From Alphaproteobacteria bacterium (GTDB lineage: Bacteria; Pseudomonadota; Alphaproteobacteria; Rhodospirillales; Casp-alpha2), in contig JAJRRU010000032.1 in NCBI GenBank assembly GCA_024279135.1, forward strand, positions 62,001 to 126,000: DNA of 64,000 nt. Reading direction: 5' to 3'. The translations under genes and the position numbers were made by a program. Shown here one piece after another: positions 1 to 8,911 of the stretch (positions are counted from its first letter, which is position 1; each line of letters opens with the position of its first letter). Under the pieces are notes generated by a model. That model did no database searches. It was not told the DNA's origin and saw only the letters and a program-made list of their open reading frames with translations.

Positions 1-912
1 CTCGCCATCAGCCCTAAGCTTCAATAAAGCCAGTAAATCATTACTAAACGGCACGGAACAAAGGCCATCTGCAAAAGACCAATACTCTATGCACTGATCC
101 GATAGATGAAACCGGCTAATCTCGTTTTTCCCGATGGCAACATAACGCCACGGAACCCCCAGGCGTTCAGCAATTTTTCGAGCCACCTCAGCATCGCTAT
201 TACCTGGCGGGCCATAGGAAAAACACTCAATCTGCTCATAGCCATGTTCTACAAGCTTTGCCAGTATCAACCGTGAATCAAATCCGCCACTCAGCGGTAT
301 CCAGATGGGGCGACCATTCACATACGCAATGGTGCGCTCAATAACATCATCCGTTACCTTCTCCAGAGCATCAATCAAATGAGACTCATCATCCGTTACA
401 AGGTTCTCAGAGCAATATTTAAAATACCAGTCTATTTCCAGGTGGCGCTGTTCTTTGCTCCAGATCAGACACTCCCCAGCCTGCAAATGGAAGAGATCCT
501 TATACACAGTATGTGAACCGGTGACATATCCAGCCATCTGGCATTCCGTTAACGCCACCGTTTCAAAATCATTTAATTCAAATGCGTCACGAACCTCACG
601 GGCGTCACTGCCAATACAGAACTGTCCGTATTTTTTGCTATAAAATATTGGGCGTGTTCGTATTATATCGACAGCAGCGATGACCAAATGTGGGGTCTCG
701 ATAATAACCGCAAAATGACAATTCAGCTCAGCGATAACATTGCTGATCGCTTCTACTGAAGGATTTGGCAGATTATTAATTGCTGTAGAAAGCCGATCAG
801 CTGCTTGTTCCGCGCCTGCCCAGTAAATATGAGAGCTGCCCACGATCTTCATATGCCAGTGACGACTTGAACCAATCACACACTGCGGTGATATTTTTAA
901 TGACTCAGACAC
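1..912 (-). CDS. Asparagine synthase-like amidotransferase, 3' end outside window
   Basis: The reading frame starts at a GTG (912-910), two codons after an in-frame stop, and runs off the left edge after 304 codons. An in-frame ATG at 852 is an alternative start. The N-terminal part resembles a class II glutamine amidotransferase domain. The C-terminal part contains the ATP-pyrophosphatase loop PLSGGFDSR, followed by a second conserved stretch, ECFSYGPPGNSDAE. In AsnB the residue after Met is the catalytic Cys; here neither start places a Cys at position 2, and the nearest Cys is residue 11 of the GTG form. The enzyme may therefore use free ammonia or another amine donor. As the last visible gene of a nonulosonic acid cluster it could amidate a sugar acid or an acetamido group, as PseA/LfnA-type proteins do. 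The family call is firm; the substrate is not known. Confidence 0.8.
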   Translation of the reverse strand, partial: MSESLKISPQCVIGSSRHWHMKIVGSSHIYWAGAEQAADRLSTAINNLPNPSVEAISNVIAELNCHFAVIIETPHLVIAAVDIIRTRPIFYSKKYGQFCIGSDAREVRDAFELNDFETVALTECQMAGYVTGSHTVYKDLFHLQAGECLIWSKEQRHLEIDWYFKYCSENLVTDDESHLIDALEKVTDDVIERTIAYVNGRPIWIPLSGGFDSRLILAKLVEHGYEQIECFSYGPPGNSDAEVARKIAERLGVPWRYVAIGKNEISRFHLSDQCIEYWSFADGLCSVPFSNDLLALLKLRADGE

Positions 913-972
913 GGGTCAATCCAGATACTGTATATTTCTGTTACATTCCGCCGCCCACTCATCCGTTGCATT

Positions 973-2049
973 TTACGCCTCACTGGTAAGGGTCTTTAGG
1001 TGGTGACAAAATTTCTCTGCTGCAACATTACCAACAATATGATCGCGATCAACCTTCTGGCCCTTTGCGGCCATTTCACAAGCTCGTTGCGGGGCAGAAA
1101 GCAATTCCTCAATTACGCTGACAAGATTGCTGACGTCCCACTGATAGGGACAATAGGTCTGATTTGGAATGTAAAGAGCAGGCCATGTTTCAAGGTGCGC
1201 CATATCAGGCTTCACCAACAAACCGCCCGTCAGGAAGGTTTCATAATCTTTATAATTTATTTCTCCCCAACCAAAAGGGGAAACAACGATCTTGCTGGAT
1301 TGCATCTCTTTAACGTACTCACGGTAAGAAACACGGTCCGCAGGAGACCACTTTGCAAGCCTTTCTCGCACTGTTTTACGATGCCAGGATACGGTCTCAC
1401 GATCATAATTGACCCCCATGCGGCAGGAAACATCAACCTGTCGTGCATCGCATGCATCGGTATAAGCCTTGGGGAATGCCAATAATGGTGCGAACGGTAA
1501 TCGCGCATAGAGCTTCATGCGGTACCGACCGGCTGGTGACCAGTCTGCAAGTGATGAATTCCACCAAACACCAAGCTTTTCAAGCTGGTCATTTTGCAGA
1601 ACCGGGACGCTATCCTCCGGGGCATCATCAAGAATACCGTATTTTCGATGCGAGAAGTCCGTGAATATCCGGCGGCCGTAATGCGTATCCTTATAAAGGT
1701 TCCGGTTAACCAGGAGCTGGTTTTTAAAATACCGGGCAACAAATGGCAGAACTTCAGGATGTAACAAAGCGGTGCTATCCGAAGTATCGAGATAAAAAAG
1801 TCGATCAACGCGCGATGCAAACAATTGCATCTCAGTAAGAATTTTATCCCTGTCAGTTGTCCAGCGCTTACCATGAAAACTGCTCTCAACAACCAGAATA
1901 TCACAGTCAAACATGCGTTCGCTTGGTGCTGTAAAATTCTCCCAGGTTATGCCCGTTTTCCTAAGTGCCCGGTTATGCACAATAAGCGGAAAGAGTAATG
2001 AGCGCGTATTGGGAGCAACGAACCCGCCTGTTAGAAAATGTATATGCAT
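973..2049 (-). CDS. Putative glycosyltransferase, GT-B/CgeB-like C-terminal domain
   Basis: A 358-residue protein with an ATG start. I do not recognise a named orthologue. The C-terminal third has the pattern of glycosyltransferases with a single nucleotide-sugar-binding domain: a stretch KIVVSPFGWGEINYKDYE followed by TGGLLVKPD, in which Glu, Tyr and Lys usually contact the sugar nucleotide. The N-terminal third starts with a hydrophobic strand and a Gly-rich turn (FLTGGF). No signal peptide or membrane segment is seen, so it should act at the cytoplasmic membrane face. It lies between a sulfotransferase gene (202-base gap) and the asparagine-synthase-like gene (60-base gap), all leftward. 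Donor and acceptor cannot be predicted. Confidence 0.6.
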   Translation of the reverse strand: MHIHFLTGGFVAPNTRSLLFPLIVHNRALRKTGITWENFTAPSERMFDCDILVVESSFHGKRWTTDRDKILTEMQLFASRVDRLFYLDTSDSTALLHPEVLPFVARYFKNQLLVNRNLYKDTHYGRRIFTDFSHRKYGILDDAPEDSVPVLQNDQLEKLGVWWNSSLADWSPAGRYRMKLYARLPFAPLLAFPKAYTDACDARQVDVSCRMGVNYDRETVSWHRKTVRERLAKWSPADRVSYREYVKEMQSSKIVVSPFGWGEINYKDYETFLTGGLLVKPDMAHLETWPALYIPNQTYCPYQWDVSNLVSVIEELLSAPQRACEMAAKGQKVDRDHIVGNVAAEKFCHHLKTLTSEA

Positions 2050-2251
2050 TAATTATTTTCCAAGCACATTCATCACGAAGACCACATCGCTCATGGCTTA
2101 CCTGGTGTCCTTTGAGCGCATCTGGCGCAGGTGATTATCGTGCAGAAGATTTCATTATGAATGATTAATTCTGGGAGGCATGTCAACTGATCGCTATTTC
2201 AACCCAAACCATTGCAACACAGGCCTCATATTGAAAAACAACATGCCATCA

Positions 2252-3157
2252 TCATGTTGCACGGCACCAATATTCGTATGTTGAAAATACTTTTTCTTTA
2301 AGTCGGGAATCTATTTGTTCCCAGTCCATCGTTCTTTCTATGTCGGGCTCTGAGACGCCGGCCAAAAGATCGTTGGTAAGTTTTCCATATTTCAATCCGA
2401 GCTTCTCTACAATCAAAGCAAAAATCGAAGACGGGTCTATGACCATTTTGTCATAATCCACAATCAGGTTGAACTTATTCGGCTTAATTGATCGATACTG
2501 AAAATAATACGAATAACAACAGCGCTCAATTTCACTCATGGAACACCACTGATTATGCTTGTCGTCGGGCAACCAGAACGGAAAGTTTTTACCCAATTCA
2601 TTTTTTACTGGCCATTTATTAGTTTTCCCGTGTAGCCCTTCATCGCTATACCAGCCCTTATTCAACATGGAGACAATGCAGCTTTCCGGCCTTCGAAGCA
2701 TGGCAACATACTTCATATGAGGATAGTACGTCCGCAATTTTTCAACATATGGCATCATTTCCGGCAACTTAATACTAATGGATGTCTCTCTGGTTCTATT
2801 GACGAGGCTGCTATGTTTATGAGCAGTCGAAAGCCGTTTATCGATAACATCTTTGGCCATATAGCCGCCAACATACGTGAGGTCATTTGAATTAAAATTC
2901 AAATTCCGTCCAGCAAGTGCGGGAACCAGATAGTCTTCATAAAGAATGCATTCAAAAATAATCTTCCAGTGCTTTGTTTCAAGCTCCGTAATCATCGGCA
3001 TTAACAGGTAAATTGATGATGGCTCAATAAACATCTCTGTATCTTCCAAAGATGCCAGAAGGCGTGCCATCATCGTGGTGCCAGAACGCATGGATCCGGT
3101 TAGAAAAATACTCTGGCGAACAACTGCATGGGCTTCAGGTACAAGGCAAAGGTTCAT
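2252..3157 (-). CDS. Sulfotransferase family protein
   Basis: The protein is 301 residues long. The 5'-phosphosulfate-binding loop is visible near residues 20-29 (TGSMRSGTTM), and a 3'-phosphate-binding segment occurs further in (YVAMLRRPESCIVSML). These two signatures define PAPS-dependent sulfotransferases. It would transfer sulfate from PAPS to a glycan or sugar hydroxyl in the cytoplasm. Its ATG overlaps the neuC stop codon by four bases (ATGA), so it is probably translationally coupled to the sialic/legionaminic acid genes and may sulfate that sugar or the glycan carrying it. The acceptor is an inference from context. No PAPS synthesis genes are seen in the window. Confidence 0.75.
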   Translation of the reverse strand: MNLCLVPEAHAVVRQSIFLTGSMRSGTTMMARLLASLEDTEMFIEPSSIYLLMPMITELETKHWKIIFECILYEDYLVPALAGRNLNFNSNDLTYVGGYMAKDVIDKRLSTAHKHSSLVNRTRETSISIKLPEMMPYVEKLRTYYPHMKYVAMLRRPESCIVSMLNKGWYSDEGLHGKTNKWPVKNELGKNFPFWLPDDKHNQWCSMSEIERCCYSYYFQYRSIKPNKFNLIVDYDKMVIDPSSIFALIVEKLGLKYGKLTNDLLAGVSEPDIERTMDWEQIDSRLKEKVFSTYEYWCRAT

Positions 3158-4320
3158 ATTTGTTCAACTTGCATTCGGTCAATGAATGTCTTTTGCCTGG
3201 GTAGAGACCAGGTTTTGTTGTCTTTCATAAGTGCTGCAAACAATTCCCCGGAATTCCCATTCCCAAATGTAGAACTGGCGGTCATTCTATCGGGCAAAGC
3301 AGATATAGTTTTTAAAATTTCAGTCGCATCGGCCTGTACATTGAAAATAGCCGGGGTCCTGTTCCGATTGAGCTGGCGGCTACCTATGTTGACGCTGGGA
3401 ACGCCAAAGACAGGGGCCTCACGAACACCAGAACTTGAATTGCCCATGATGTATCGAGCGTATTTAAGCAATGTAATATAAAACTCAAACCGTAATGACG
3501 GAAACATACGAATATTCGGCAAGTGTTCAATTTCCTGCAACTTCGCTTCAATTATATTGGAGCCCAGATCGTTGTTTGGCTTAACGACTATATAATTGTG
3601 TCCCGTTTTCAACATTGCCTGAACGATCTGGTCAATTTGCTGATCCAGGTCAGAAATCTCTGTTGTAACCGGGTGATGGATAAAGAGTGCATACTCATCA
3701 AAATCAATAGCGTAGTACTTCTTGACCTCAGAAATGTCCGGCAGATTTCCACCTTGCATGTAGTCGATCTCGGGAGAACCGATAATCTGGATAGTCTTTT
3801 CTTCTTCACCAAGCTGATGCAATCTTCTGCTGGCATCTTCATTGGCAACGAGATGCAGATGTGCCAGTTTTGAAATGGCATGACGGAGGGATTCATCGAT
3901 TGTACCGGAGACCTCGCCACCTTCAATGTGAGCGACGCGAATATTGTTCAAGCTACCGGCAATTGCTCCCGCCAGGGCTTCCACACGATCACCATGAACA
4001 ATCAGCATATCGGGCCGCCGTTCATTAATATAATGACTCAATGGAATAATTGTATTGGCAAGGACAATATCCATCTTTTCAGATGTGGATGACTCTTGAT
4101 TAAAGATCGGAAAGACCTTGGTGAAACCCGCTTTATAAATTTCATTTATGGTGTATCCGTAAGTATGCAAAAGATGCATTCCCGTGGCAATAATTTCTAT
4201 ATCAAAATGATCATCATCCGAGATAGCGCGAATCAATGGCAATTGCTTGCCAAAATCTGCACGCGTTCCTGTAAGGAAAGTTATTTTTTTACGTTCCAAC
4301 GTCAATTGATGTCCGCCCAT
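3154..4320 (-). CDS. neuC: UDP-N-acetylglucosamine 2-epimerase (hydrolysing), NeuC/LegG type
   Basis: The protein has 388 residues, the usual length of the family. The N-terminus carries the GT-B strand and loop ITFLTGTRADFGK. Other family signatures are IVHGDRVEALAGAI, HIEGGEVSGTIDESLRHAISKL and MGNSSSGVREAPVFGVPSVNIG. Members release ManNAc from UDP-GlcNAc (NeuC) or the 2,4-diacetamido-2,4,6-trideoxymannose precursor of legionaminic acid from UDP-diacetylbacillosamine (LegG). The sequence alone does not tell me which. The gene overlaps neuB upstream by 19 bases and the sulfotransferase gene downstream by 4. No LegB/LegC/LegH set lies next to it, which leaves Neu5Ac-type chemistry open, although a WbpM-like dehydratase is encoded at 41216-43144. 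Confidence 0.88.
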   Translation of the reverse strand: MGGHQLTLERKKITFLTGTRADFGKQLPLIRAISDDDHFDIEIIATGMHLLHTYGYTINEIYKAGFTKVFPIFNQESSTSEKMDIVLANTIIPLSHYINERRPDMLIVHGDRVEALAGAIAGSLNNIRVAHIEGGEVSGTIDESLRHAISKLAHLHLVANEDASRRLHQLGEEEKTIQIIGSPEIDYMQGGNLPDISEVKKYYAIDFDEYALFIHHPVTTEISDLDQQIDQIVQAMLKTGHNYIVVKPNNDLGSNIIEAKLQEIEHLPNIRMFPSLRFEFYITLLKYARYIMGNSSSGVREAPVFGVPSVNIGSRQLNRNRTPAIFNVQADATEILKTISALPDRMTASSTFGNGNSGELFAALMKDNKTWSLPRQKTFIDRMQVEQI

Positions 4321-5345
4321 TCAAGTTGATGATTAACAGAAATATCCCTGACAACCGTACGGCCCAGAATTGTATCGAACTCCGGCGCAAGGATCTCACC
4401 AGTTCCAGGGCGTTTCACCCATACATTTTTAAGGCTCAGTGTTTCGCCAGCTTTAATGGGGACTATGGTAACAACACTCGCGTAGGCAAAGGCGATGGTT
4501 GATGCTTCACCTTCAAGAATTTCCTTGCGTCCACCATTGGCCTGATGGATGGCATCCGCACCTTCGATCAATTGTGCCAGTTCGCCGGGATCAATCGAAA
4601 TAGAAACATCCGGCCCAGGCCAGGTCATATCCGACGTAAAATGCTTCTCCAATATACAGGCACCCAGTGCAACGGCACCAAAACAGGTATAGTTGCCAAG
4701 GGAATGATCGCTTAGCCCAACCACACCGGTGGAGAAGTGTTCGCGAATTTCCGCAATCGCGCCAAGCTGTACAGCACTATACGGAGTCGGATACATGGAT
4801 GTACAATGTAACAAAGCAAATGGCGTAGAGTGCTTACGCATAATTTGCACAGAACGTTCGATAGATGCCAGATCATTCATACCTGTGCTCAAAATCATCG
4901 GCTTGCCAAATCTGGCGATATGTTCGATCAAGGGGTAGTTATTGCATTCACCTGAGCCGATCTTGTAAGCCGAGACATCAATTGCTTCCAGACGGTCTGC
5001 TGCGGCACGGGAAAAAGGCGTACACAGGAATATTGAACCTTTATCTTCAACATATTTTTTCAGTTGAAACTCTTCCTCAGCCGTCAGAGCACACCGTGCC
5101 ATAATATCCCAGATTGACACATCTGCATTACCCGGAATCACGTCATTGGGGATCATCTCATCCTCAATGACGTGGCTCTGAAACTTAACGCACTCACAAC
5201 CAGCCGCAACAGCGTCATCGACCATACGAATAGCTTTTTCCATGCTGCCTTCATGATTAATGCCAATTTCTGCAATGACAAATGGCCGATGTAACGGGCC
5301 AATTAATCGTGATTCAATGCTGATTTCAGTATCCTGAATTATCAT
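4302..5345 (-). CDS. neuB: N-acetylneuraminate/legionaminate synthase, NeuB family
   Basis: A 347-residue enzyme of full length that condenses phosphoenolpyruvate with an N-acyl mannosamine-type sugar. The TIM-barrel signatures are FVIAEIGINHEGS, KFQSHVIEDEMIP, LCTPFSRAAADRLE, YKIGSGECNNYPLIEHIA and ILSTGM. The metal-binding His residues sit in SDHSLG and LEKHFT. A C-terminal antifreeze-like SAF domain starts around residue 280. The ATG is preceded by GGAG at a good distance, inside the end of neuA, three bases upstream. It forms a tight unit with neuA, neuC and the sulfotransferase gene. It is one of three NeuB homologues here and the one most like NeuB/LegI. Confidence 0.9.
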   Translation of the reverse strand: MIIQDTEISIESRLIGPLHRPFVIAEIGINHEGSMEKAIRMVDDAVAAGCECVKFQSHVIEDEMIPNDVIPGNADVSIWDIMARCALTAEEEFQLKKYVEDKGSIFLCTPFSRAAADRLEAIDVSAYKIGSGECNNYPLIEHIARFGKPMILSTGMNDLASIERSVQIMRKHSTPFALLHCTSMYPTPYSAVQLGAIAEIREHFSTGVVGLSDHSLGNYTCFGAVALGACILEKHFTSDMTWPGPDVSISIDPGELAQLIEGADAIHQANGGRKEILEGEASTIAFAYASVVTIVPIKAGETLSLKNVWVKRPGTGEILAPEFDTILGRTVVRDISVNHQLEWADIN

Positions 5346-5348
5346 AAA

Positions 5349-6113
5349 TTACTCCGCGGTTTTTGCTTGAGATAGGAAAGGTAACTCAAGAAAGCCCTTC
5401 TCTAATAAAAATTCACCCATGGGAAACTCCAAAGGACCATCGGCATCAAGGCCAAATACATAGTCAATCATTAACGGTAATGATGGTTCTGCAAAAACCT
5501 TGTTTTGTTCCAGCGCCGCTTCGCTTCGAACCAGTATGACATTACCAAACAGGAAATGTGGCTGTTTCAGTTGTTTATTGTAGGATGTGAATTGATCATC
5601 GGCAAATGCGAAACGAAGTTCTCCCTCTACGATAACACGCTGGTTAATGGCATGTTGTTGGTGTGGGCAGTCGACCACAGTTTGCACAGAACCGGCATGG
5701 GGGGAAGATTTCAATAATTCCAGGCAATCGTCCAGTTGCTCTGGCAAGATGAAAGGAGAAGTCGGTTGCAAAAATGCAATATACTCCGCAACACCACCCT
5801 CTTTCTCATTCATATCCAGCAAGAAATGCGAAAAAACTTCTGTGACCCGAATTTGATCACCGCCAAGTTCACTGGGGCGGTTATGAACTTCAATGTCAAT
5901 CGCCTTGCAATTTTCCGAAATCGCAACAGAATCTGTGCTGCATATAACTCTGCTGATGCTCGAAGCAGCCTTAGCCGCCAAGGCACAGTAATCCATAAGA
6001 GGGCGGCCCGCAAAAGGGTGTATATTCTTGAGCTTTATGCTTTTTGATCCACCACGCGCAGGTATAAACCCCCAGCATTCATCCTTCATGATGTTGAGGT
6101 TTTCACTCGTCAT
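5349..6113 (-). CDS. neuA: CMP-sialic/legionaminic acid synthetase, NeuA/LegF type
   Basis: A 254-residue CMP-sugar synthetase that activates a nonulosonic acid with CTP. The diagnostic nucleotide-binding motif FIPARGGSKSIKLKN appears near residue 16. FLQPTSPF and the ending VFGLDADGPLEFPMGEFLL are also typical of the family. It is first in the neuA-neuB-neuC-sulfotransferase unit, with neuB starting three bases after its stop. An ATG at 6089 is an alternative start but would be close to the conserved core. Two other CTP-dependent candidates are encoded in the same strand set (8912-9655 and the N-terminal part of 20204-22234), so each may serve a different sugar. Confidence 0.87.
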   Translation of the reverse strand: MTSENLNIMKDECWGFIPARGGSKSIKLKNIHPFAGRPLMDYCALAAKAASSISRVICSTDSVAISENCKAIDIEVHNRPSELGGDQIRVTEVFSHFLLDMNEKEGGVAEYIAFLQPTSPFILPEQLDDCLELLKSSPHAGSVQTVVDCPHQQHAINQRVIVEGELRFAFADDQFTSYNKQLKQPHFLFGNVILVRSEAALEQNKVFAEPSLPLMIDYVFGLDADGPLEFPMGEFLLEKGFLELPFLSQAKTAE

Positions 6114-6169
6114 TACCCATGTTCTTTCTATGTAATTTTAAAAAATTCACTTTCGACAGACCCTGATCG

Positions 6170-7546
6170 TTATATTGCTGCCTGATTTATGGCTTTTTGC
6201 TTTGCAATCGATTGCAGAACAAAGTCGGAATATCGATCTGCTGCACCGCCCTGGATACATGATACCAGACTATCAAACGACTTGCGGCGCTGTGTCATAC
6301 AACGTTCGGAAATTTCGGGATCCTTGAGTCGTTTTTCAATAATGGAACGGAACTCAATATCTGTACGGGCAACATCAAACAGATCGTCCATTTGATCGCG
6401 GAAAAAGATCAAATCCTGATACCGGTCTTCGTGCATCTCATCAAGAAACGGAACGACGACCGGTTTTCCCGCAACAGCAGCCTCAAGCTGTACGGTTGAC
6501 CCATAAGAAACCACAACCGTTGAACTGAATATAAGGTCCTGTGCAGAAACATCAGGTTGGATTGAAAGATTTGGGATATCGTCTATGTCAATTCCGGTAT
6601 TGTGTAAGACATCAATGATTTTTTCTATCCAGTCTCCACCCCATTTCGGTTTAATGATAACGTCGATATCCGGATGATCCTGAGCCAGTCGGGCAATGGC
6701 GATATGAGCACTCCGAAAGGCTTTAAAAAAACCAATCCCACCTGCTTCATCAGGCCACAAACGGGGACCACCGAACAATTTACCCAGGCCAATTCCAGGG
6801 CCGAATGAAAAGAAAGTAACCAGCGGACGTTCTCTGGTTGACGTTTCGGCCTTACCGTTTCGAATATCATTGAGAAAGGCATCCATTCTAAGGCAGCCCA
6901 AACTGCTTATTTGATCAGGCTGAACATAGCCAGGCCGGATAAGGGCCTGTCTAACAGTATCATTATGGACGATGACATGGGTTCCTTTAAACTTTCCCAA
7001 ACTGCCTGACCAGGTTTCAAATCGTTCAATCATACCGGGGCTTGTCGCAAGATTTTCTTTATGGAAAATAATAAAAGGTGTCCCGGTTCTATGTGTGATC
7101 ACACCCCAATCAAAGTCCTGTGGATAATCAATACACGCACTCACAACACAATCGACCCCCAGTTTTCTATACAACCGGGGCAAAAATTCAGATAGAAACT
7201 CCCAGTATCTTTTTTGTGCCAATGCAAGGGTTTCGTCTGCCTCTGGATGATAACGAGCCCGACCCATTCCAGGGGCATAAAATTGACTTCCCAAAATTGC
7301 GAGCCAATCAAAACCAAGGCCCAGCACACGGAATTTTCCTGTTTCAATGAGATGCTGAGGATCATCCCGAAACCGCTTGGAATTTATTGCAAGAATAGTG
7401 GGCAAGCCAGAATGCCCACCAACTTCATGAATTATCCGGGAATAGAACCACACAATAGGGCCATAGAATTTAAAATAGACGAGCACGCGAAATAGAAGTT
7501 TCAATAGCGGACGAACACCCCAGGCTAGTAGTAATTTTGACAACAT
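6170..7546 (-). CDS. Putative GT-B-fold surface carbohydrate protein, paralogue A
   Basis: A protein of 458 residues if translation starts at the ATG at 7546, which overlaps the previous gene's TGA by one base (TGATG) and has a GGAG just upstream. An ATG at 7573 would add nine residues. The start at 7546 also aligns the N-terminus (MLSKLLL) with its neighbour paralogue (MLNKLKT). An amphipathic/hydrophobic N-terminal stretch may associate with the membrane. The C-terminal half contains IIKPKWGGD, then ISAQD-like and VVVSYGSTVQLEAAVAGKPVVVP segments, which resemble the donor-binding half of GT-B enzymes such as CDP-glycerol glycerophosphotransferase-like or Kdo/sialyl transferases. I do not recognise a named family. 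The shared pattern VHN, SSLGCLRMD, AQDLIF occurs in both paralogues. Confidence 0.6.
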   Translation of the reverse strand: MLSKLLLAWGVRPLLKLLFRVLVYFKFYGPIVWFYSRIIHEVGGHSGLPTILAINSKRFRDDPQHLIETGKFRVLGLGFDWLAILGSQFYAPGMGRARYHPEADETLALAQKRYWEFLSEFLPRLYRKLGVDCVVSACIDYPQDFDWGVITHRTGTPFIIFHKENLATSPGMIERFETWSGSLGKFKGTHVIVHNDTVRQALIRPGYVQPDQISSLGCLRMDAFLNDIRNGKAETSTRERPLVTFFSFGPGIGLGKLFGGPRLWPDEAGGIGFFKAFRSAHIAIARLAQDHPDIDVIIKPKWGGDWIEKIIDVLHNTGIDIDDIPNLSIQPDVSAQDLIFSSTVVVSYGSTVQLEAAVAGKPVVVPFLDEMHEDRYQDLIFFRDQMDDLFDVARTDIEFRSIIEKRLKDPEISERCMTQRRKSFDSLVSCIQGGAADRYSDFVLQSIAKQKAINQAAI

Positions 7547-8883
7547 CAGTCTCCGTGCCCTTTGTGTTGGCATTTTTTTAATTCGTTGGCGATCAATGCT
7601 TCATATTGCGCAAGTGCTGTTCCATCAAGATTAGACACATACTTGGCAAAAAACCCTCGTCGCATATCTTTTTCATCTTCACTCAGGGTTTTCCCGGACA
7701 AACCTTGCTTGATCAGTCGAATATAGTCATCACTATCAGTTGCAGCATCAAGAGATAAAAGAGCGTCTGTAAACTTTATTTTTTTACGATATTCACCGAC
7801 GCGAATCTCCGAATAGTATGGTGAAACAACGGGTTTCGACGTTAGTGCTGCTTCCAGTATTGTCGTAGTATTTATACCGCAGATTACATCGGCATACATA
7901 ATCAAGTCCTGAGCATCACGATCAGTCGTAAAAGTTAGATTTTTCACTTTCGTAATATCGATACCAACAGTCCGCGCTTCAACATCCAGATCTTTCATGA
8001 ATGTCTTAAGATTTTCAGATTTTAACTTGAACACTAAATCAATTTCGGGGGTCTCTACTGCAAATTTAACAAGTGGCAGATGGGCGTCTCGAAAAAATTT
8101 TCGGAATGATTCATCCAGTAAAAAACTGCTAATAATGAACGGAAAACAAACAACCATTTGTCTTTGTCTGGGTTTTGATAGTTCATTGGAAGAATAAACT
8201 CTGCGAATGAACTTATCCATTCTGATACACCCGAGTGCAGAAATCTTATCTGCCGGTGCGATCCCCATATCTACACAAAATTCTCTGCTACTACTGTTAT
8301 GCACCACAAGGTGTGTGCAATAAAAGCCAAGCCTTTTCAGCCGAACTGCTAATACTTTTCTCAGGTGGGGTGCAGACGCAAACATACCTTCCCGATAGAA
8401 AATTAAATATGGGTAATAGAGTTCTCTTGAAACTGAACCCCAATCACTGTTCATGCACGCGCGCAAGTGATGACCAATAACAGCATCAATTTTCAATGCC
8501 CTGTGAACACGTGGCACAAGTTGACGATAAAAATTCTGTAATTGAATTTTACATCTTTCCATTTCTGAAGAAGGAGGAGGGTTTTGATATTCCCAGTGCT
8601 CCTTTCCCTCAGGAAAGAAAAGATACATCAACCGAGTTTGCCATGACTCTGGCATCAGCAACACCCGGTAACGTCCGGATATAGCGAGGGCATCAAGATC
8701 GCCGCGAAAATGTCGTGGCGCCAGACCCAAAATTGTTTCACGATCCGTATTATTATGGCGGAGACTTTCTTCGTGTTCAATGATGGTATGTTTGAAGATC
8801 ATCACAAATGGCGTATACCAACCTATTTGCGCGAAGGTCCGGAATACTGAACGGAACAAAAATGTTTTCAGTTTGTTGAGCAT
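7546..8883 (-). CDS. Putative GT-B-fold surface carbohydrate protein, paralogue B
   Basis: The chosen start (ATG at 8883) gives 445 residues. The open frame extends to a TTG at 8949, but that would overlap the preceding gene by 38 bases, has its AAGG only two bases away, and lacks an equivalent in the paralogue. Shared positions with the neighbour at 6170-7546 include RHFRGD against KRFRDD, THLVVHNSSSRE against THVIVHNDTVRQ, ISALGCIRMDKF against ISSLGCLRMDAF, and DAQDLIMYADVICGINTTTILEAALTSKPVV-type C-terminal segments. This is clear tandem paralogy with strong divergence. It is probably a glycosyl- or phosphoglycosyltransferase; the donor may be one of the CMP-sugars made by flanking genes. 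That assignment is inference. Confidence 0.6.
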   Translation of the reverse strand: MLNKLKTFLFRSVFRTFAQIGWYTPFVMIFKHTIIEHEESLRHNNTDRETILGLAPRHFRGDLDALAISGRYRVLLMPESWQTRLMYLFFPEGKEHWEYQNPPPSSEMERCKIQLQNFYRQLVPRVHRALKIDAVIGHHLRACMNSDWGSVSRELYYPYLIFYREGMFASAPHLRKVLAVRLKRLGFYCTHLVVHNSSSREFCVDMGIAPADKISALGCIRMDKFIRRVYSSNELSKPRQRQMVVCFPFIISSFLLDESFRKFFRDAHLPLVKFAVETPEIDLVFKLKSENLKTFMKDLDVEARTVGIDITKVKNLTFTTDRDAQDLIMYADVICGINTTTILEAALTSKPVVSPYYSEIRVGEYRKKIKFTDALLSLDAATDSDDYIRLIKQGLSGKTLSEDEKDMRRGFFAKYVSNLDGTALAQYEALIANELKKCQHKGHGD

Positions 8884-8911
8884 AATGAGCAAATTAAATG
8901 AGGCCTGATTT

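Noticed and set aside
1000-1485. Plus-strand open frame of 161 codons
   Set aside because: It lies wholly opposite the glycosyltransferase gene at 973-2049, and its translation has no recognisable features. Many similar shadow frames occur opposite real genes in the window.
2050-2251. Possible protein remnant in the gap between the glycosyltransferase and sulfotransferase genes (minus-strand frame with GHQVSHERCG)
   Set aside because: The frame is short, has an upstream stop and no start, and resemblance to any family is too weak to support a pseudogene call.
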